Positions 41,601 to 50,405 are shown, counted from the stretch's first letter. The stretch: 64,000 nt of DNA from Chitinophaga pinensis (GCA_945888525.1 CAMDAF010000008.1:19229-83228), one strand, 5' to 3'. Numbers and translations: made by a program. Notes: generated by a model not told the origin, from the sequence alone.

Positions 41601-44290
41601 AAATCGATACAATTAAATATGTACCTAGCTTTTTTGACTCAGCCTATTGCAGAAATTTCTCCGATTCTGTAAAAGTAAAACTGGTAAATACCACCAAAGT
41701 ATTGAGTGGCTATCCTGCCCCAAGCTATTCTTGGGTCGTTACTCCAGGTGCTTACACCAGTTCAATAAAAAATCCATTATTCACTTTAGCTCCAGGCGTT
41801 TATACTATCAGCTTAACCGTTGCAGGTGTTTGCACTTACACCAAAACCATAACGATAAACTCCTTGACCAATGCATCCTTTACCGTGGTCGACTCTGTGT
41901 GCAAAGGCACACCTGTCTTGTTCAACAACACAAGTACGGGAGCGGCGTTGAGTTTCAATTGGGCCTTTGGCGATGCAGCGACTTCCCTCATTTGGAGTCC
42001 TGTTAGAAGTTATTCCAATGCAGGCACCTACACCGCCACATTAACAATCATAAACGTTTATGGTTGTACCGACACCGCTAAGAGAAAAGTGGTGGTATTG
42101 CCTCACACTTTACTTGGATTGATATTGGCTTCTGGTCCATTAAAATTCTGTGAGGGCGACAGTGTTAAACTGAATGCCATTGCAAGCGGTGGCTACCCTG
42201 CTTATAACTATTTCTGGTCAAATCTCGCTACCACACAATTTGTGTGGGCAAAACAAACCGGCAACTACAATGTCGAATTTACAGACACAAAAGGCTGTTA
42301 CTATTTAACGGGCAACACCAATGTATTGGCCAAAACCAGCCCGCATCCTAACATCATAGGCCCTAAGGATGTGTGCAAAAACCAACAATATTCCTTTGTA
42401 GCAAATTACCCTAATTTACCTGGCGCAAGCTTCTCATGGTTAATGGATGGTGCGCCACTATTCGTTAACAACAATACTTTAAACATCGGCATGTACTCAT
42501 TGTCTCCTGGCCCTCACCAATTAGTGGTTAGCGTTATGAGCCCTGATACTTGTTACGGTTCAGACACCTTGAACTTTACCTTACATCCAAATCCAAATGT
42601 CAATATTGTTGCTTCTCCTGTATTGTGCGCTGGCCAAAGCAATTTGCTAATTGCCAATAGCACTTCAACAAATTTAATGGGATTTTACTGGAGCAATGGT
42701 CAAGTGAACGACAGTATTTATGTAGGCGCAGCGAATATTTATACGGTAACTGCAATTGATACTTTTGGCTGCAAAGCTCAAGCAAGTACGGTTGTAAATC
42801 CGCTTCCTGATCTATGTGGCATGGTGGTAGGATGTTATGATATATGCGACACCGTTAGCCAATTGGTATGGTATGCGCCTCCTGGATACGCAAGCTACCA
42901 ATGGCTGTACAATGGCAATCCGATTCCAGGTGCCACCAGCGACACCATTCACATTCCTTTGTATCAATCAGGTGTGTATACTGTTGAAATTATTTCAGCA
43001 GCTGGTTGTAGCGTCGTATCAGAAGACATTAAAATAGACTTTGTGAAATGCGGCGGTTGCAAGTTTAATGTTAGCGGAGAAATTAAATGTGGACCGGTTA
43101 ATGAATTAGGATATCAAACTTACAGTTTAACTTTAAACATCAACAACAGTTTGGGCGCTGGGGCAAATTTAAGTATTACCTCTCCAAATGGAACTGTTTC
43201 ATCAATCAGTCCTTCGATTCTAGCGGCTGGCATGAACACTGTAACGGCAACGTTTACCGATGTGCCACCAATTGACAACTTAGCGTGTTTTAACATTATA
43301 ATTAGCAATCAGAATCAAATTTGTGATACCACGTATTGTATAAAAGTTCCACCATGTGGAAACAAAAACTGTAAATTAAGTTCTAAAATTACCAAGTTTG
43401 ATTGCGCAGGAACCGATGCAAATGGCAACCCACAATACTATGTTTGCATGGATGTGGTTTGGGGCGGCAGCAGTGGCTCAACACTTACTTTGAGTTCTAG
43501 TACTGGAAGTTTTGTTAGCAATCCTGTAACAATAAATAGCGGTACCCAAACAATATGCTATTCTTACACCGACCTACCACCGTTGAATACATTTACCACC
43601 ATATACTTGTATGCCTTCGACCCTGTAACTGGCCTGGTGTGTAAGGATTCTATCAAACGCGAATACAAACCTTGTCCTAAAGACAGCTGTAAAGTTGGCG
43701 TATACGGATTGTGTGCTCACTGTCACATGGAAGAAATGGGCAGTTGGACTTACGATGTTGACTTAACGGTAATGAACCCATTCGCTGGCAATGCGACGGT
43801 TACAATATTGCCAATCGCCGCAGGCACATTCAGCGCTATAACCCCTAACCCTGTAGCGCCTGGTTTGCAAGCCATAAGCACCCAATTTACCGACCTTGCA
43901 CCGAGCAATTCGATTATCTGCTTTAAAGTCTTGTTAACTGAAGTGTCTTCGGGAAGATCGTGCTGGTCGACTGTTTGCTTGGCCTTACCTCCATGCGATT
44001 CCATGAGCAATATTTTGGTAAACATAGCAGAAAATTACACACTCATGTTGTACCCTAATCCTGCTGCTGATTATGCTAAAATTAATTACGATTTCAATGG
44101 CAGTGCAGAGAATATAAGTTTTGTGGTTCGCGATGTTAACGGCAGAGAAATCGAACATTTTGACAGCCAAATAAACAGCGGCGAAATCCATGTCAACACC
44201 AGCGACTATGCTGCAGGACTATACTTCATCGATGTATTGAAAGACGGCAGACATGTTGGAAACACCAAGTTAATCGTACTTCGAAACTAA
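38660..44290 (+). CDS. Giant PKD/Ig-like repeat adhesin-like protein with T9SS type A sorting domain
   Basis: Multiple PKD signatures (WYFGDGGNAFYNAPGN, WDFGDGGTSTSNPGTHVYNSPGNYTIKLTV, WAFGDAATS); C-terminal MLYPNPAADYAKINYDF...GLYFIDVLKDGRHVGNTKLIV. ATG 38660 precedes a signal peptide. Confidence 0.9.
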   Translation: MKYFTKLLSKSIFVFLLFSSSALMGACVVSGPIDVCENQTYTYSTPSNPGETYVWNATGGGTILGSGNSISVAWTNTGTGAVTLAVKNNLNVVICTFAINVTIHGKPNPVITPSFLSGCGGRKDVSGQSDKAGCLVACDSTPIAYTTPFHAGSTYTWTVVGSANYSNSSNTLNVYWTGVGTGSIKVIETNVWGCSKETEICIEIVGKPKAAFYTLPGLTGGVVNACLGQTIQFIDQSSPGFGSPINSWSWYFGDGGNAFYNAPGNGNTSHAYSSPGTYNVMLVVENQCKCKDTAYVTVVVANTVGPKIFCISTVCPDATVTYSTDAQACNNYLWTVTNGLIIGSNTDSIVTVQWGSVGPGSITLSVNCPGFCNAPTTVFVPIITPNATINGPSQVCLGSCYTYHISCDIPIDSIQWHFPAGVTVNMDSVNVHEVEVCFYTNVTGIITADYWHNTPGSVPPLNCGGSSSIPVSVKPQMFMVGPSQICANQTYNYNISPSPTGSIYWTITNMSGNAVYTSSTITGPSPFTGTWTWGPGQFIVTANDVSGNYCNGPLKKYLTVNPIPPIIDSLYGPSPICPNNSYAYFSIPTSSNYFVGWQVSNGSPSTGIGNTLSITWGPSGPYNINAFQIDPVTGCKSAAVSMSVLSALPLTPTPIFGNDTVCANGIESYSTTAPGDDYVWSINPSIAGSVATGQHSANVNVQWNNYNGNAYLVVQRKICGSSRKDSILILVKGPAIPTITSPSGLCQGLTLAAFSSTASTYLWDFGDGGTSTSNPGTHVYNSPGNYTIKLTVTYGSTCPGTAIRTKTISIWPKPNINISTPDPNLYCNPPISTTMTIAAPPSGISFQWYNPSSIPLATNTSYTATTTGNFFVVGINSFGCKDTSNFIPISTGNCPSSCKAAPYTLTWNKYRKGCNTDSFKAIVSAGVINLSWNFDDPYNPSSGSGTPVMHTFIEPGYYRVKLCADVPNANGTGYCNVCMYKIDTIKYVPSFFDSAYCRNFSDSVKVKLVNTTKVLSGYPAPSYSWVVTPGAYTSSIKNPLFTLAPGVYTISLTVAGVCTYTKTITINSLTNASFTVVDSVCKGTPVLFNNTSTGAALSFNWAFGDAATSLIWSPVRSYSNAGTYTATLTIINVYGCTDTAKRKVVVLPHTLLGLILASGPLKFCEGDSVKLNAIASGGYPAYNYFWSNLATTQFVWAKQTGNYNVEFTDTKGCYYLTGNTNVLAKTSPHPNIIGPKDVCKNQQYSFVANYPNLPGASFSWLMDGAPLFVNNNTLNIGMYSLSPGPHQLVVSVMSPDTCYGSDTLNFTLHPNPNVNIVASPVLCAGQSNLLIANSTSTNLMGFYWSNGQVNDSIYVGAANIYTVTAIDTFGCKAQASTVVNPLPDLCGMVVGCYDICDTVSQLVWYAPPGYASYQWLYNGNPIPGATSDTIHIPLYQSGVYTVEIISAAGCSVVSEDIKIDFVKCGGCKFNVSGEIKCGPVNELGYQTYSLTLNINNSLGAGANLSITSPNGTVSSISPSILAAGMNTVTATFTDVPPIDNLACFNIIISNQNQICDTTYCIKVPPCGNKNCKLSSKITKFDCAGTDANGNPQYYVCMDVVWGGSSGSTLTLSSSTGSFVSNPVTINSGTQTICYSYTDLPPLNTFTTIYLYAFDPVTGLVCKDSIKREYKPCPKDSCKVGVYGLCAHCHMEEMGSWTYDVDLTVMNPFAGNATVTILPIAAGTFSAITPNPVAPGLQAISTQFTDLAPSNSIICFKVLLTEVSSGRSCWSTVCLALPPCDSMSNILVNIAENYTLMLYPNPAADYAKINYDFNGSAENISFVVRDVNGREIEHFDSQINSGEIHVNTSDYAAGLYFIDVLKDGRHVGNTKLIVLRN

Positions 44291-44312
44291 AAATCAATTA
44301 ATCATATTTAAG

Positions 44313-44341
44313 AAACCGGATTTTCGAATCCGGTTTTTTTG
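44313..44341 (+). terminator. Rho-independent terminator after the giant PKD gene
   Basis: AAACCGGATT ttcg AATCCGGTTTTTTT. Confidence 0.85.
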
Positions 44342-44344
44342 TGC

Positions 44345-44500
44345 TTTATAATTTGGGCGTTCCCGTTTGCTTAGGCAACGGGCGGGCTATTCGCTGCTAT
44401 CTTCTGTTTTTAAAAACAGAAGGATATCCGCTGCTATCCCTAACGCTCGGTGTTAACGAGGGGTTAGGGGTTAGGTCCCGAAAGCTTTCGGGATAGGTTA
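44345..44500. repeat. REP-like palindromic intergenic element
   Basis: Duplicated TATyCGCTGCTATC flanking the perfect palindrome CTTCTGTTTTTAAAAACAGAAG (44401-44422), followed by TCCCGAAAGCTTTCGGGA (44476-44493). Confidence 0.7.
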
Positions 44501-44573
44501 TGGTTTTTTATTCGAGAATGTAAGAACATTTGTTTTATGAAGAACATCCATGGATTTGTTAGACGAGATAAAA

Positions 44574-44669
44574 GCTTCGGAGAAGCGACATTATGCTTCG
44601 CTTCGGAGAAGCGATATTATTATAGCTTAAAATATAACGAGATCTGGAGCTCCGTAGGTGCGATATTAT
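44574..44669. repeat. Three copies of a 21-nt palindromic repeat GCTYCGKAGRWGCGAYATTAT
   Basis: GCTTCGGAGAAGCGACATTAT (44574-44594), GCTTCGGAGAAGCGATATTAT (44600-44620), GCTCCGTAGGTGCGATATTAT (44649-44669). Confidence 0.8.
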
Positions 44670-44723
44670 AAAATGATGGTATTAACGATATGTAGATATA
44701 AATCAAATTCTCATTATTTAAGT

Positions 44724-44792
44724 ATCGTCAACAACTACCACAAGATTTCTTTTATGGCGTTGTTGGCAAGAATACCAACAACATGTTTCATG
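44724..44792. repeat. Dispersed hairpin repeat, copy 1
   Basis: TATCGTCAACAACTACCACAAGAT...GGCGTTGTTGGcaagaataCCAACAACATGTTTCAT; matches 52696-52763. Confidence 0.8.
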
Positions 44793-44823
44793 TTTTAAGG
44801 ATGACAGCTCCAGAGGAGAATCC

Positions 44824-45837
44824 CTACACAATATTTACCTCAGGTTCGAGATGAATAGAAAATTTGTCTGAAACGCTTTTGATAATGTCTTGGGCTAATT
44901 GGTATATTTCGGTACCAGTAGCGCCGCCGTAGTTTACCAAAACCAAGGCTTGTTTGGCGTGCGAACCGGTATTGCCAACACGCTTACCCTTCCAGCCACA
45001 TTGTTCAATCAACCAGCCTGCTGGAACCTTAATTCCATCGTTTTGGGGATAGCCTTTAATGTCTGGAAATTGAAGTTTTAAAGCCTCAAAATGTTCTTTG
45101 GTAATTTGTGGATTTTTGAAAAAACTTCCGCTATTGCCCAGCACTTTTGGGTCGGGCAATTTGCTTTGTCGTATGTGAATGACAGCGTCTGAAACATCTT
45201 TAATTCCAGCTGTTTCGGCACTTAAGCCCTTTTCATTTAATATGGCTTGAATATCACCATAATCGGCATGTATAATCGGCTTCTTACTTAGTTTAAATGT
45301 TACTGAATAAATAAAATATTGTCCTTTTAATTGACGTTTAAATACACTCTCGCGGTAGCCAAAAGCACATTGGGTTTTATTAAAAGTTTCAAGTTCTAAG
45401 GTGTTTAAATTCAAGGCTTCTAGCTGATCAAACACCTGTTCTAATTCCACACCGTAAGCACCAATATTTTGCATAGGTGCGGCGCCAACAGTGCCTGGAA
45501 TAAGGGATAAATTTTCTATACCACCCCAATTTCTCTCAACACAATACATAACGGTTTCGTGCCAAGATTCGCCGCTGTATACTCTAAGTAAAACATGGTC
45601 ATCGTCTTCATGAACTATTTGTAGTCCTTTAATGGCATTTCGAATTAAAAGTCCGGGATAATCGTTGCACAACAGCACATTGCTGCCACCTCCAAGAAAC
45701 ATAAATTGTTCGTGGCTGGTTTCTGTAATGGCTTGCTTTAAATCTGCAAGCGACTTTACCTCACAAAACAATTCCGCTTTGGTGTCTAGACCAAAGGTGT
45801 TGTAAGGTTGAAGCGTTATATTGGATAAAAAATCGAT
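44824..45837 (-). CDS. murB: UDP-N-acetylmuramate dehydrogenase (N-terminus extended to a candidate ATC start)
   Basis: FLGGGSNVLLCNDYPGLLIRNAIKG; NWGGIENLSLIPGTVGAAPMQNIGAYG; upstream in-frame IDFLSNITLQPYNTFGLDTKAEL matches the conserved PYNTFG N-terminus. ORF-track start is TTG at 45771. Confidence 0.88.
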   Translation of the reverse strand: MDFLSNITLQPYNTFGLDTKAELFCEVKSLADLKQAITETSHEQFMFLGGGSNVLLCNDYPGLLIRNAIKGLQIVHEDDDHVLLRVYSGESWHETVMYCVERNWGGIENLSLIPGTVGAAPMQNIGAYGVELEQVFDQLEALNLNTLELETFNKTQCAFGYRESVFKRQLKGQYFIYSVTFKLSKKPIIHADYGDIQAILNEKGLSAETAGIKDVSDAVIHIRQSKLPDPKVLGNSGSFFKNPQITKEHFEALKLQFPDIKGYPQNDGIKVPAGWLIEQCGWKGKRVGNTGSHAKQALVLVNYGGATGTEIYQLAQDIIKSVSDKFSIHLEPEVNIV

Positions 45838-45843
45838 GGGTAA

Positions 45844-47520
45844 TTAAACTTTATTTAAACGGGCTTTGAGGTCAAGTCTGTGCTCGCGGGCAGTGTCTTT
45901 AGCAATGTCGTATCCCGCATCTGCGTGGCGGATAACACCCATAGCAGGGTCGTTGTGCAAGACACGTTTTAAACGCACTGCAGCATCGTCTGTACCATCG
46001 GCAACAATGACCATACCTGCGTGTATGCTGTAACCTATACCTACGCCGCCACCGTGGTGAAGACTTACCCATGAAGCACCACCAGCGGTGTTAATCAAGG
46101 CATTTAATACTGGCCAATCTGCAATGGCATCACTACCGTCTAGCATGGCTTCAGTTTCGCGGTTAGGACTGGCAACACTGCCTGTATCTAGGTGGTCGCG
46201 ACCAATAACTATCGGTGCGCTTACTTCACCATTTTTAACCATTTCGTTGAAAGCCAAACCAGCTTTTTCACGTTGACCTTGACCCAACCAGCAAATGCGG
46301 GCAGGAAGTCCTTGGAATTCGATGCGGTCTTGGGCCATGGTAATCCAGCGTCTCAAGCCTTCATCTTCAGGAAATAATTCCAATATTTTTTTATCGGTTG
46401 CGTAAATATCTTCTGGTTTACCACTCAATGCCACCCATCGGAATGGTCCGCGGCCTGCACAAAACTGTGGACGTATAAACGCAGGTACGAAACCAGGGAA
46501 ATCGAAGGCATTGGTCAAACCTTTTTCTAAGGCACGTCCGCGTAAATTGTTTCCATAATCGAAGACCACACTGCCTTTGGTTTGAAACTCAATCATTAAT
46601 TTAACATGGTGCACCATGGTGCAATAACTTTCGTTGGTGTAACGAGAAGGATCAGTTTTGCGTAAACGGTCGGCACTTTCCACATCATAACCTTCGGGGA
46701 AATATCCCACCAAAGGATCGTGGGCAGAAGTTTGGTCGGTTAAAGTATCAGGCACTACACCTCTTGCTTTTAATCGTTCTAACAAATCGACTGCATTACA
46801 ATTTACTCCTATAGAAACAGCCAAGCCTTCAGCCTTCGCTTTAAGCGCCATGTCAATACCTTGGTCTATGTCTTTGGTCATCACGTCTAAGTAACGGGTA
46901 TCCAAACGCTTTTTAATGCGCCATTCTTCCATTTCGGCAGCCAAACAAACACCTTCATTCATAGTGATTGCCAGTGGTTGAGCCCCACCCATTCCACCTA
47001 AACCAGCAGTAACATTTAAAGTACCTTTAAGGGTGCCTTTAAAATGTTGACGGGCACATTCAGCATAGGTTTCATAGGTACCTTGAACGATACCTTGAGA
47101 ACCAATGTATATCCAAGATCCAGCGGTCATTTGACCATACATGATTAATCCTTTGGCTTCTAAGTCTCTAAAGTAATCGAGGTTGGCCCAATGAGGCACC
47201 AATTGAGAATTTGAAATAATTACACGGGGAGCATCTTTGTGGGTTGGCAAAATTCCAACCGGCTTACCCGATTGAACCAATAAGGTTTCATCTTCGTTAA
47301 GATCTTCCAAAGCCTTCACAATTAAATGGTAGCTTTCCCAGTTGCGGGCCGCTTTACCGGTTCCACCGTATACCACTAAGTTTTCTGGTTTCTCAGCCAC
47401 ATCAGGGTCTAGATTGTTCATCAGCATGCGGTAAGCAGCTTCAGTAACCCAGTTTTTACAGTGAAGGGTATTGCCGATAGGCGATTTAATAATGTTATGC
47501 GAAGAATCTGTCAAGCTCAT
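45844..47520 (-). CDS. hutU: Urocanate hydratase
   Basis: [78 protein letters not shown]. Confidence 0.96.
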   Translation of the reverse strand: MSLTDSSHNIIKSPIGNTLHCKNWVTEAAYRMLMNNLDPDVAEKPENLVVYGGTGKAARNWESYHLIVKALEDLNEDETLLVQSGKPVGILPTHKDAPRVIISNSQLVPHWANLDYFRDLEAKGLIMYGQMTAGSWIYIGSQGIVQGTYETYAECARQHFKGTLKGTLNVTAGLGGMGGAQPLAITMNEGVCLAAEMEEWRIKKRLDTRYLDVMTKDIDQGIDMALKAKAEGLAVSIGVNCNAVDLLERLKARGVVPDTLTDQTSAHDPLVGYFPEGYDVESADRLRKTDPSRYTNESYCTMVHHVKLMIEFQTKGSVVFDYGNNLRGRALEKGLTNAFDFPGFVPAFIRPQFCAGRGPFRWVALSGKPEDIYATDKKILELFPEDEGLRRWITMAQDRIEFQGLPARICWLGQGQREKAGLAFNEMVKNGEVSAPIVIGRDHLDTGSVASPNRETEAMLDGSDAIADWPVLNALINTAGGASWVSLHHGGGVGIGYSIHAGMVIVADGTDDAAVRLKRVLHNDPAMGVIRHADAGYDIAKDTAREHRLDLKARLNKV

Positions 47521-47625
47521 AAAGTTGCAAAAATAATATTTTTTTAGGCATGCAAATGCATGGAATGTGAATTAAACATAAAACCTTAAAAAAGGTTTGT
47601 AAGCATTTAATAGAAATATACGCTT

Positions 47626-48114
47626 TTATTCATCGATACTCGCCTTCAAGTCACGAAGATCTTTGGCAAAATCGAATTGAATGTCTTCGTGCAATTTGCC
47701 CATAGACTTTTCAATTTTATCTACTTGCCTTGCATATATATTTTCTAGTGCGGTAATGGGATGCTTGCCTACTATGAGTTTTTGTAGATGTTGACAAAAA
47801 TGAACCAGCAATTCAACCTCAGTTGAAGGTGTTGAAGAATATTTAATGTGCTTGGCAACAAGTCTTAAAATTTTTCGAATTTGCTTGGTGTAATGGTAAG
47901 CGCCGAAAAACTTGAGTTCATCGAAGAAGGCATCGATTTCTAATTTCAGATCCTCAATATATTGTGCTTCATCTTTGCTTTCAAAAAGCAAATAAGCCAA
48001 GAGTTCTTTGTTTTCTTTTTTGTATTTAGCCAAACGCAAACAGAGCGCCGTTAACTCATGTGGTTCCAAGGTGAGCAATGATTTCTTTATGTCATTCAAC
48101 GGATGCGTTTGCAT
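47626..48114 (-). CDS. Conserved hypothetical helical protein
   Basis: MQTHPLNDIKKSLLTLEPHELTALCLRLAKYKKENKELLAYLLFES; ATG 48114 preferred since a -7-like box lies just upstream. Confidence 0.65.
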   Translation of the reverse strand: MQTHPLNDIKKSLLTLEPHELTALCLRLAKYKKENKELLAYLLFESKDEAQYIEDLKLEIDAFFDELKFFGAYHYTKQIRKILRLVAKHIKYSSTPSTEVELLVHFCQHLQKLIVGKHPITALENIYARQVDKIEKSMGKLHEDIQFDFAKDLRDLKASIDE

Positions 48115-48246
48115 GGAGCGAAGATACTTAAATTTTACAGATTGAAAAAAAAGGCTTAAAGCGATGGGCAAAAATTTATTAATCCATATTAACAAAAGTG
48201 AAACTTTATTTTATCAATATTGTAATGTTATTTAAAACCCAATAAT

Positions 48247-48957
48247 ATGTCAAAAAACGTATACCATTCCGCAGACAGCCGAGGCAATGCCAACCATGGA
48301 TGGTTGCAAAGTTTTCATACTTTTAGTTTTGCCAATTACTACAACCCAGAGCGCATGCATTTCGGGGTTTTAAGGGTGCTTAACGATGATACCGTGTCTG
48401 CAGGCATGGGTTTTGGCACCCATCCGCACGAGAACATGGAGATCATTTCCATTCCATTGAAGGGCGATTTGGAGCACCAAGACAGCATGGGCAATACCAC
48501 GGTTATCAGCGATGGTGACATTCAGGTGATGAGCGCAGGAACAGGCATTAGGCACAGCGAGTACAACAAGAATAAAGACAAAGAAGTTAAATTCCTGCAA
48601 ATTTGGATATTTCCAAACAAGAAAGATGTTACACCGAGGTATGATCAAATAACGCTAAACCTAGAAGACCGCAAAAACAAATTACAACAAATCTTATCGC
48701 CCAATGCAGATGATGCTGGCGTTTGGATACAGCAAGACGCTTGGTTTCATATTGCACAACTAGACAAAGGCAATGCACAAACTTACGCCCTTAAAAAAGA
48801 AGGCAATGGGGTTTATGTATTTGTGTTAAGTGGCGAATTAAGTGTTAACGGACAAAAGCTAGGCCGAAGAGATGGGCTGGGACTTTGGGAACTTTCAGAA
48901 ATAGAGATACTAGCCGACAGCGACTCGGAAGTTTTGCTGATGGAAGTACCAATGTAA
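48247..48957 (+). CDS. Pirin family protein
   Basis: GWLQSFHTFSFANYYNPERMHFGVLRVLNDDTV; GTGIRHSEYN. Confidence 0.93.
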   Translation: MSKNVYHSADSRGNANHGWLQSFHTFSFANYYNPERMHFGVLRVLNDDTVSAGMGFGTHPHENMEIISIPLKGDLEHQDSMGNTTVISDGDIQVMSAGTGIRHSEYNKNKDKEVKFLQIWIFPNKKDVTPRYDQITLNLEDRKNKLQQILSPNADDAGVWIQQDAWFHIAQLDKGNAQTYALKKEGNGVYVFVLSGELSVNGQKLGRRDGLGLWELSEIEILADSDSEVLLMEVPM

Positions 48958-48963
48958 AGCAGT

Positions 48964-50085
48964 TTAATACCAAGCCAGAACTTCATCGCTCAGCACTGGA
49001 CCGAGCGCCACACCCATACCGCTCATGCGCACGCAGATGCCCAAATGGTCGTCAACTTTCTTGACTATCGGCAACTTCTCCTTCCCCATGCCCATAATAC
49101 CACTCCAGTGCATATCGATTTCGAAAGGGGTATTGGGTAGTATCCATTCCTTAATGTAATTGGACAAGAAATCTTTAAGGTTATCCGTGCCTTGCATATC
49201 AAAGGTATTTTCTTGATCATAGAAATGGTTTCTTCCGCCACCAATAAGAATACGGTCGTCAATTCGTCGGAAATAGATGTAGCCTTTATCGGCGTGGAAG
49301 ATGGCATCAAAAGGAAGATTGTCTATTGGTTTGGTGATTACAATTTGCCCTCTTGCAGGTTCAACGTCTTCGCTAGGCAATAGATCTTTGGCAAACGCAT
49401 TGTTAGCAATTATCAGTTGATTGGTTTCTATTTCCATGCCACTATCGGATATCAAAGTATAGCCATTTTGAGAAGCGTGGTAAGACATAATGTTCAAACC
49501 ATATAGAGGAATAATATCTAGAGTATGCGCAATGCTGTTAACGGTTTGGTTGAGCAAGCCAGAATTGAGCATGCCTTCATAAGGATTATAAATAGCGCTT
49601 GGACCAAAATTCATTTTAAGATTATCGGCACTTTGAAGATTAAAGACCTGTTTGTATCCGAAGCGCGCATTCAATTCAGAGTTTATTTCTTGGTATTGGG
49701 ATTCTGCAATTTGAAAATCAGCCTCCGATTGAAAAACCTCGAAACTCCCTGTTGCTTCAAAACCGATACTGGCTTCACCAAATTCCTGTTTCAACTGTTG
49801 AATACCTGTAAAACGTTTTTGAATGAGATTATAAACTTCATTTTGTGGACTTCTTTTAAAGTCATCGACGATTTCTGAGACACTTCCAAAGCAGGCAAAA
49901 CCCGCATTTCGGGTAGAGGCACCATACGAAATTGGCATTTTATCGACCATTGCAACCCTTGCTGAAGGAAATTTTTTCTTGATTTTTATGGCAATTTGTT
50001 TACCTATCAAACCAGCGCCAAGTATAGTAAAATCAAAGGTCTTGAGCAGTACCGACTTTTCCCAATAAGAGATAAAATGTTGCAT
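48964..50085 (-). CDS. FAD-dependent oxidoreductase (DadA/ThiO-like)
   Basis: FTILGAGLIGKQIAIKIKKKFPSARVAMVDK; YFRRIDDRILIGGGRNHF. Confidence 0.85.
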   Translation of the reverse strand: MQHFISYWEKSVLLKTFDFTILGAGLIGKQIAIKIKKKFPSARVAMVDKMPISYGASTRNAGFACFGSVSEIVDDFKRSPQNEVYNLIQKRFTGIQQLKQEFGEASIGFEATGSFEVFQSEADFQIAESQYQEINSELNARFGYKQVFNLQSADNLKMNFGPSAIYNPYEGMLNSGLLNQTVNSIAHTLDIIPLYGLNIMSYHASQNGYTLISDSGMEIETNQLIIANNAFAKDLLPSEDVEPARGQIVITKPIDNLPFDAIFHADKGYIYFRRIDDRILIGGGRNHFYDQENTFDMQGTDNLKDFLSNYIKEWILPNTPFEIDMHWSGIMGMGKEKLPIVKKVDDHLGICVRMSGMGVALGPVLSDEVLAWY

Positions 50086-50109
50086 AAATAAAAATATTTA
50101 AAAAATTTC

Positions 50110-50141
50110 TTGGAGCAAATTTAATTTTTTTTCTATATTTG
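50110..50141 (+). promoter_or_regulatory. Predicted promoter for the tRNA pair
   Basis: TTG (50110-50112) - 21 nt - TATATTTG (50134-50141). Confidence 0.6.
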
Positions 50142-50176
50142 CACCCCTAAACGGAAAGAAAAGTTCTTTAAAAATT

Positions 50177-50252
50177 GCGAGAATAGCTCAGTTGGTAGAG
50201 CGCAACCTTGCCAAGGTTGAGGTCGCGAGTTCGAGCCTCGTTTCTCGCTCCA
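50177..50252 (+). tRNA. tRNA-Gly (GCC), CCA encoded
   Basis: Cloverleaf: acceptor GCGAGAA/TTCTCGC, D-loop AGCTCAGTTGGTAGAGC, anticodon loop TTGCCAA, T-loop GTTCGAGCC. Confidence 0.95.
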
Positions 50253-50279
50253 AAAAGCCCAAACCATGGGCTTTTTTTA
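50252..50279 (+). terminator. Terminator between the two tRNAs
   Basis: AAAAAGCCC aaaccat GGGCTTTTTTT. Confidence 0.7.
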
Positions 50280-50312
50280 TTTCCTTCATTCAACAGAATG
50301 GGACGGAAATAT

Positions 50313-50396
50313 GCCCAGGTGGTGGAATCGGTAGACACGCAGGACTTAAAATCCTGTGGCTTCACGGCTGTGCGGGTTCAAGTCCCGCCCTGGGTA
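50313..50396 (+). tRNA. tRNA-Leu (TAA), CCA not encoded
   Basis: Acceptor GCCCAGG/CCTGGGT; anticodon loop CTTAAAA; long variable arm; GGTTCAAGTCC T-arm. Confidence 0.93.
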
Positions 50397-50405
50397 CAGA
50401 AGAAT

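Noticed and set aside
38660-44290. Repeats within the giant gene as a possible CRISPR or tandem DNA repeat
   Set aside because: Similarity is at the protein-domain level (PKD), not regular DNA repeats with spacers.
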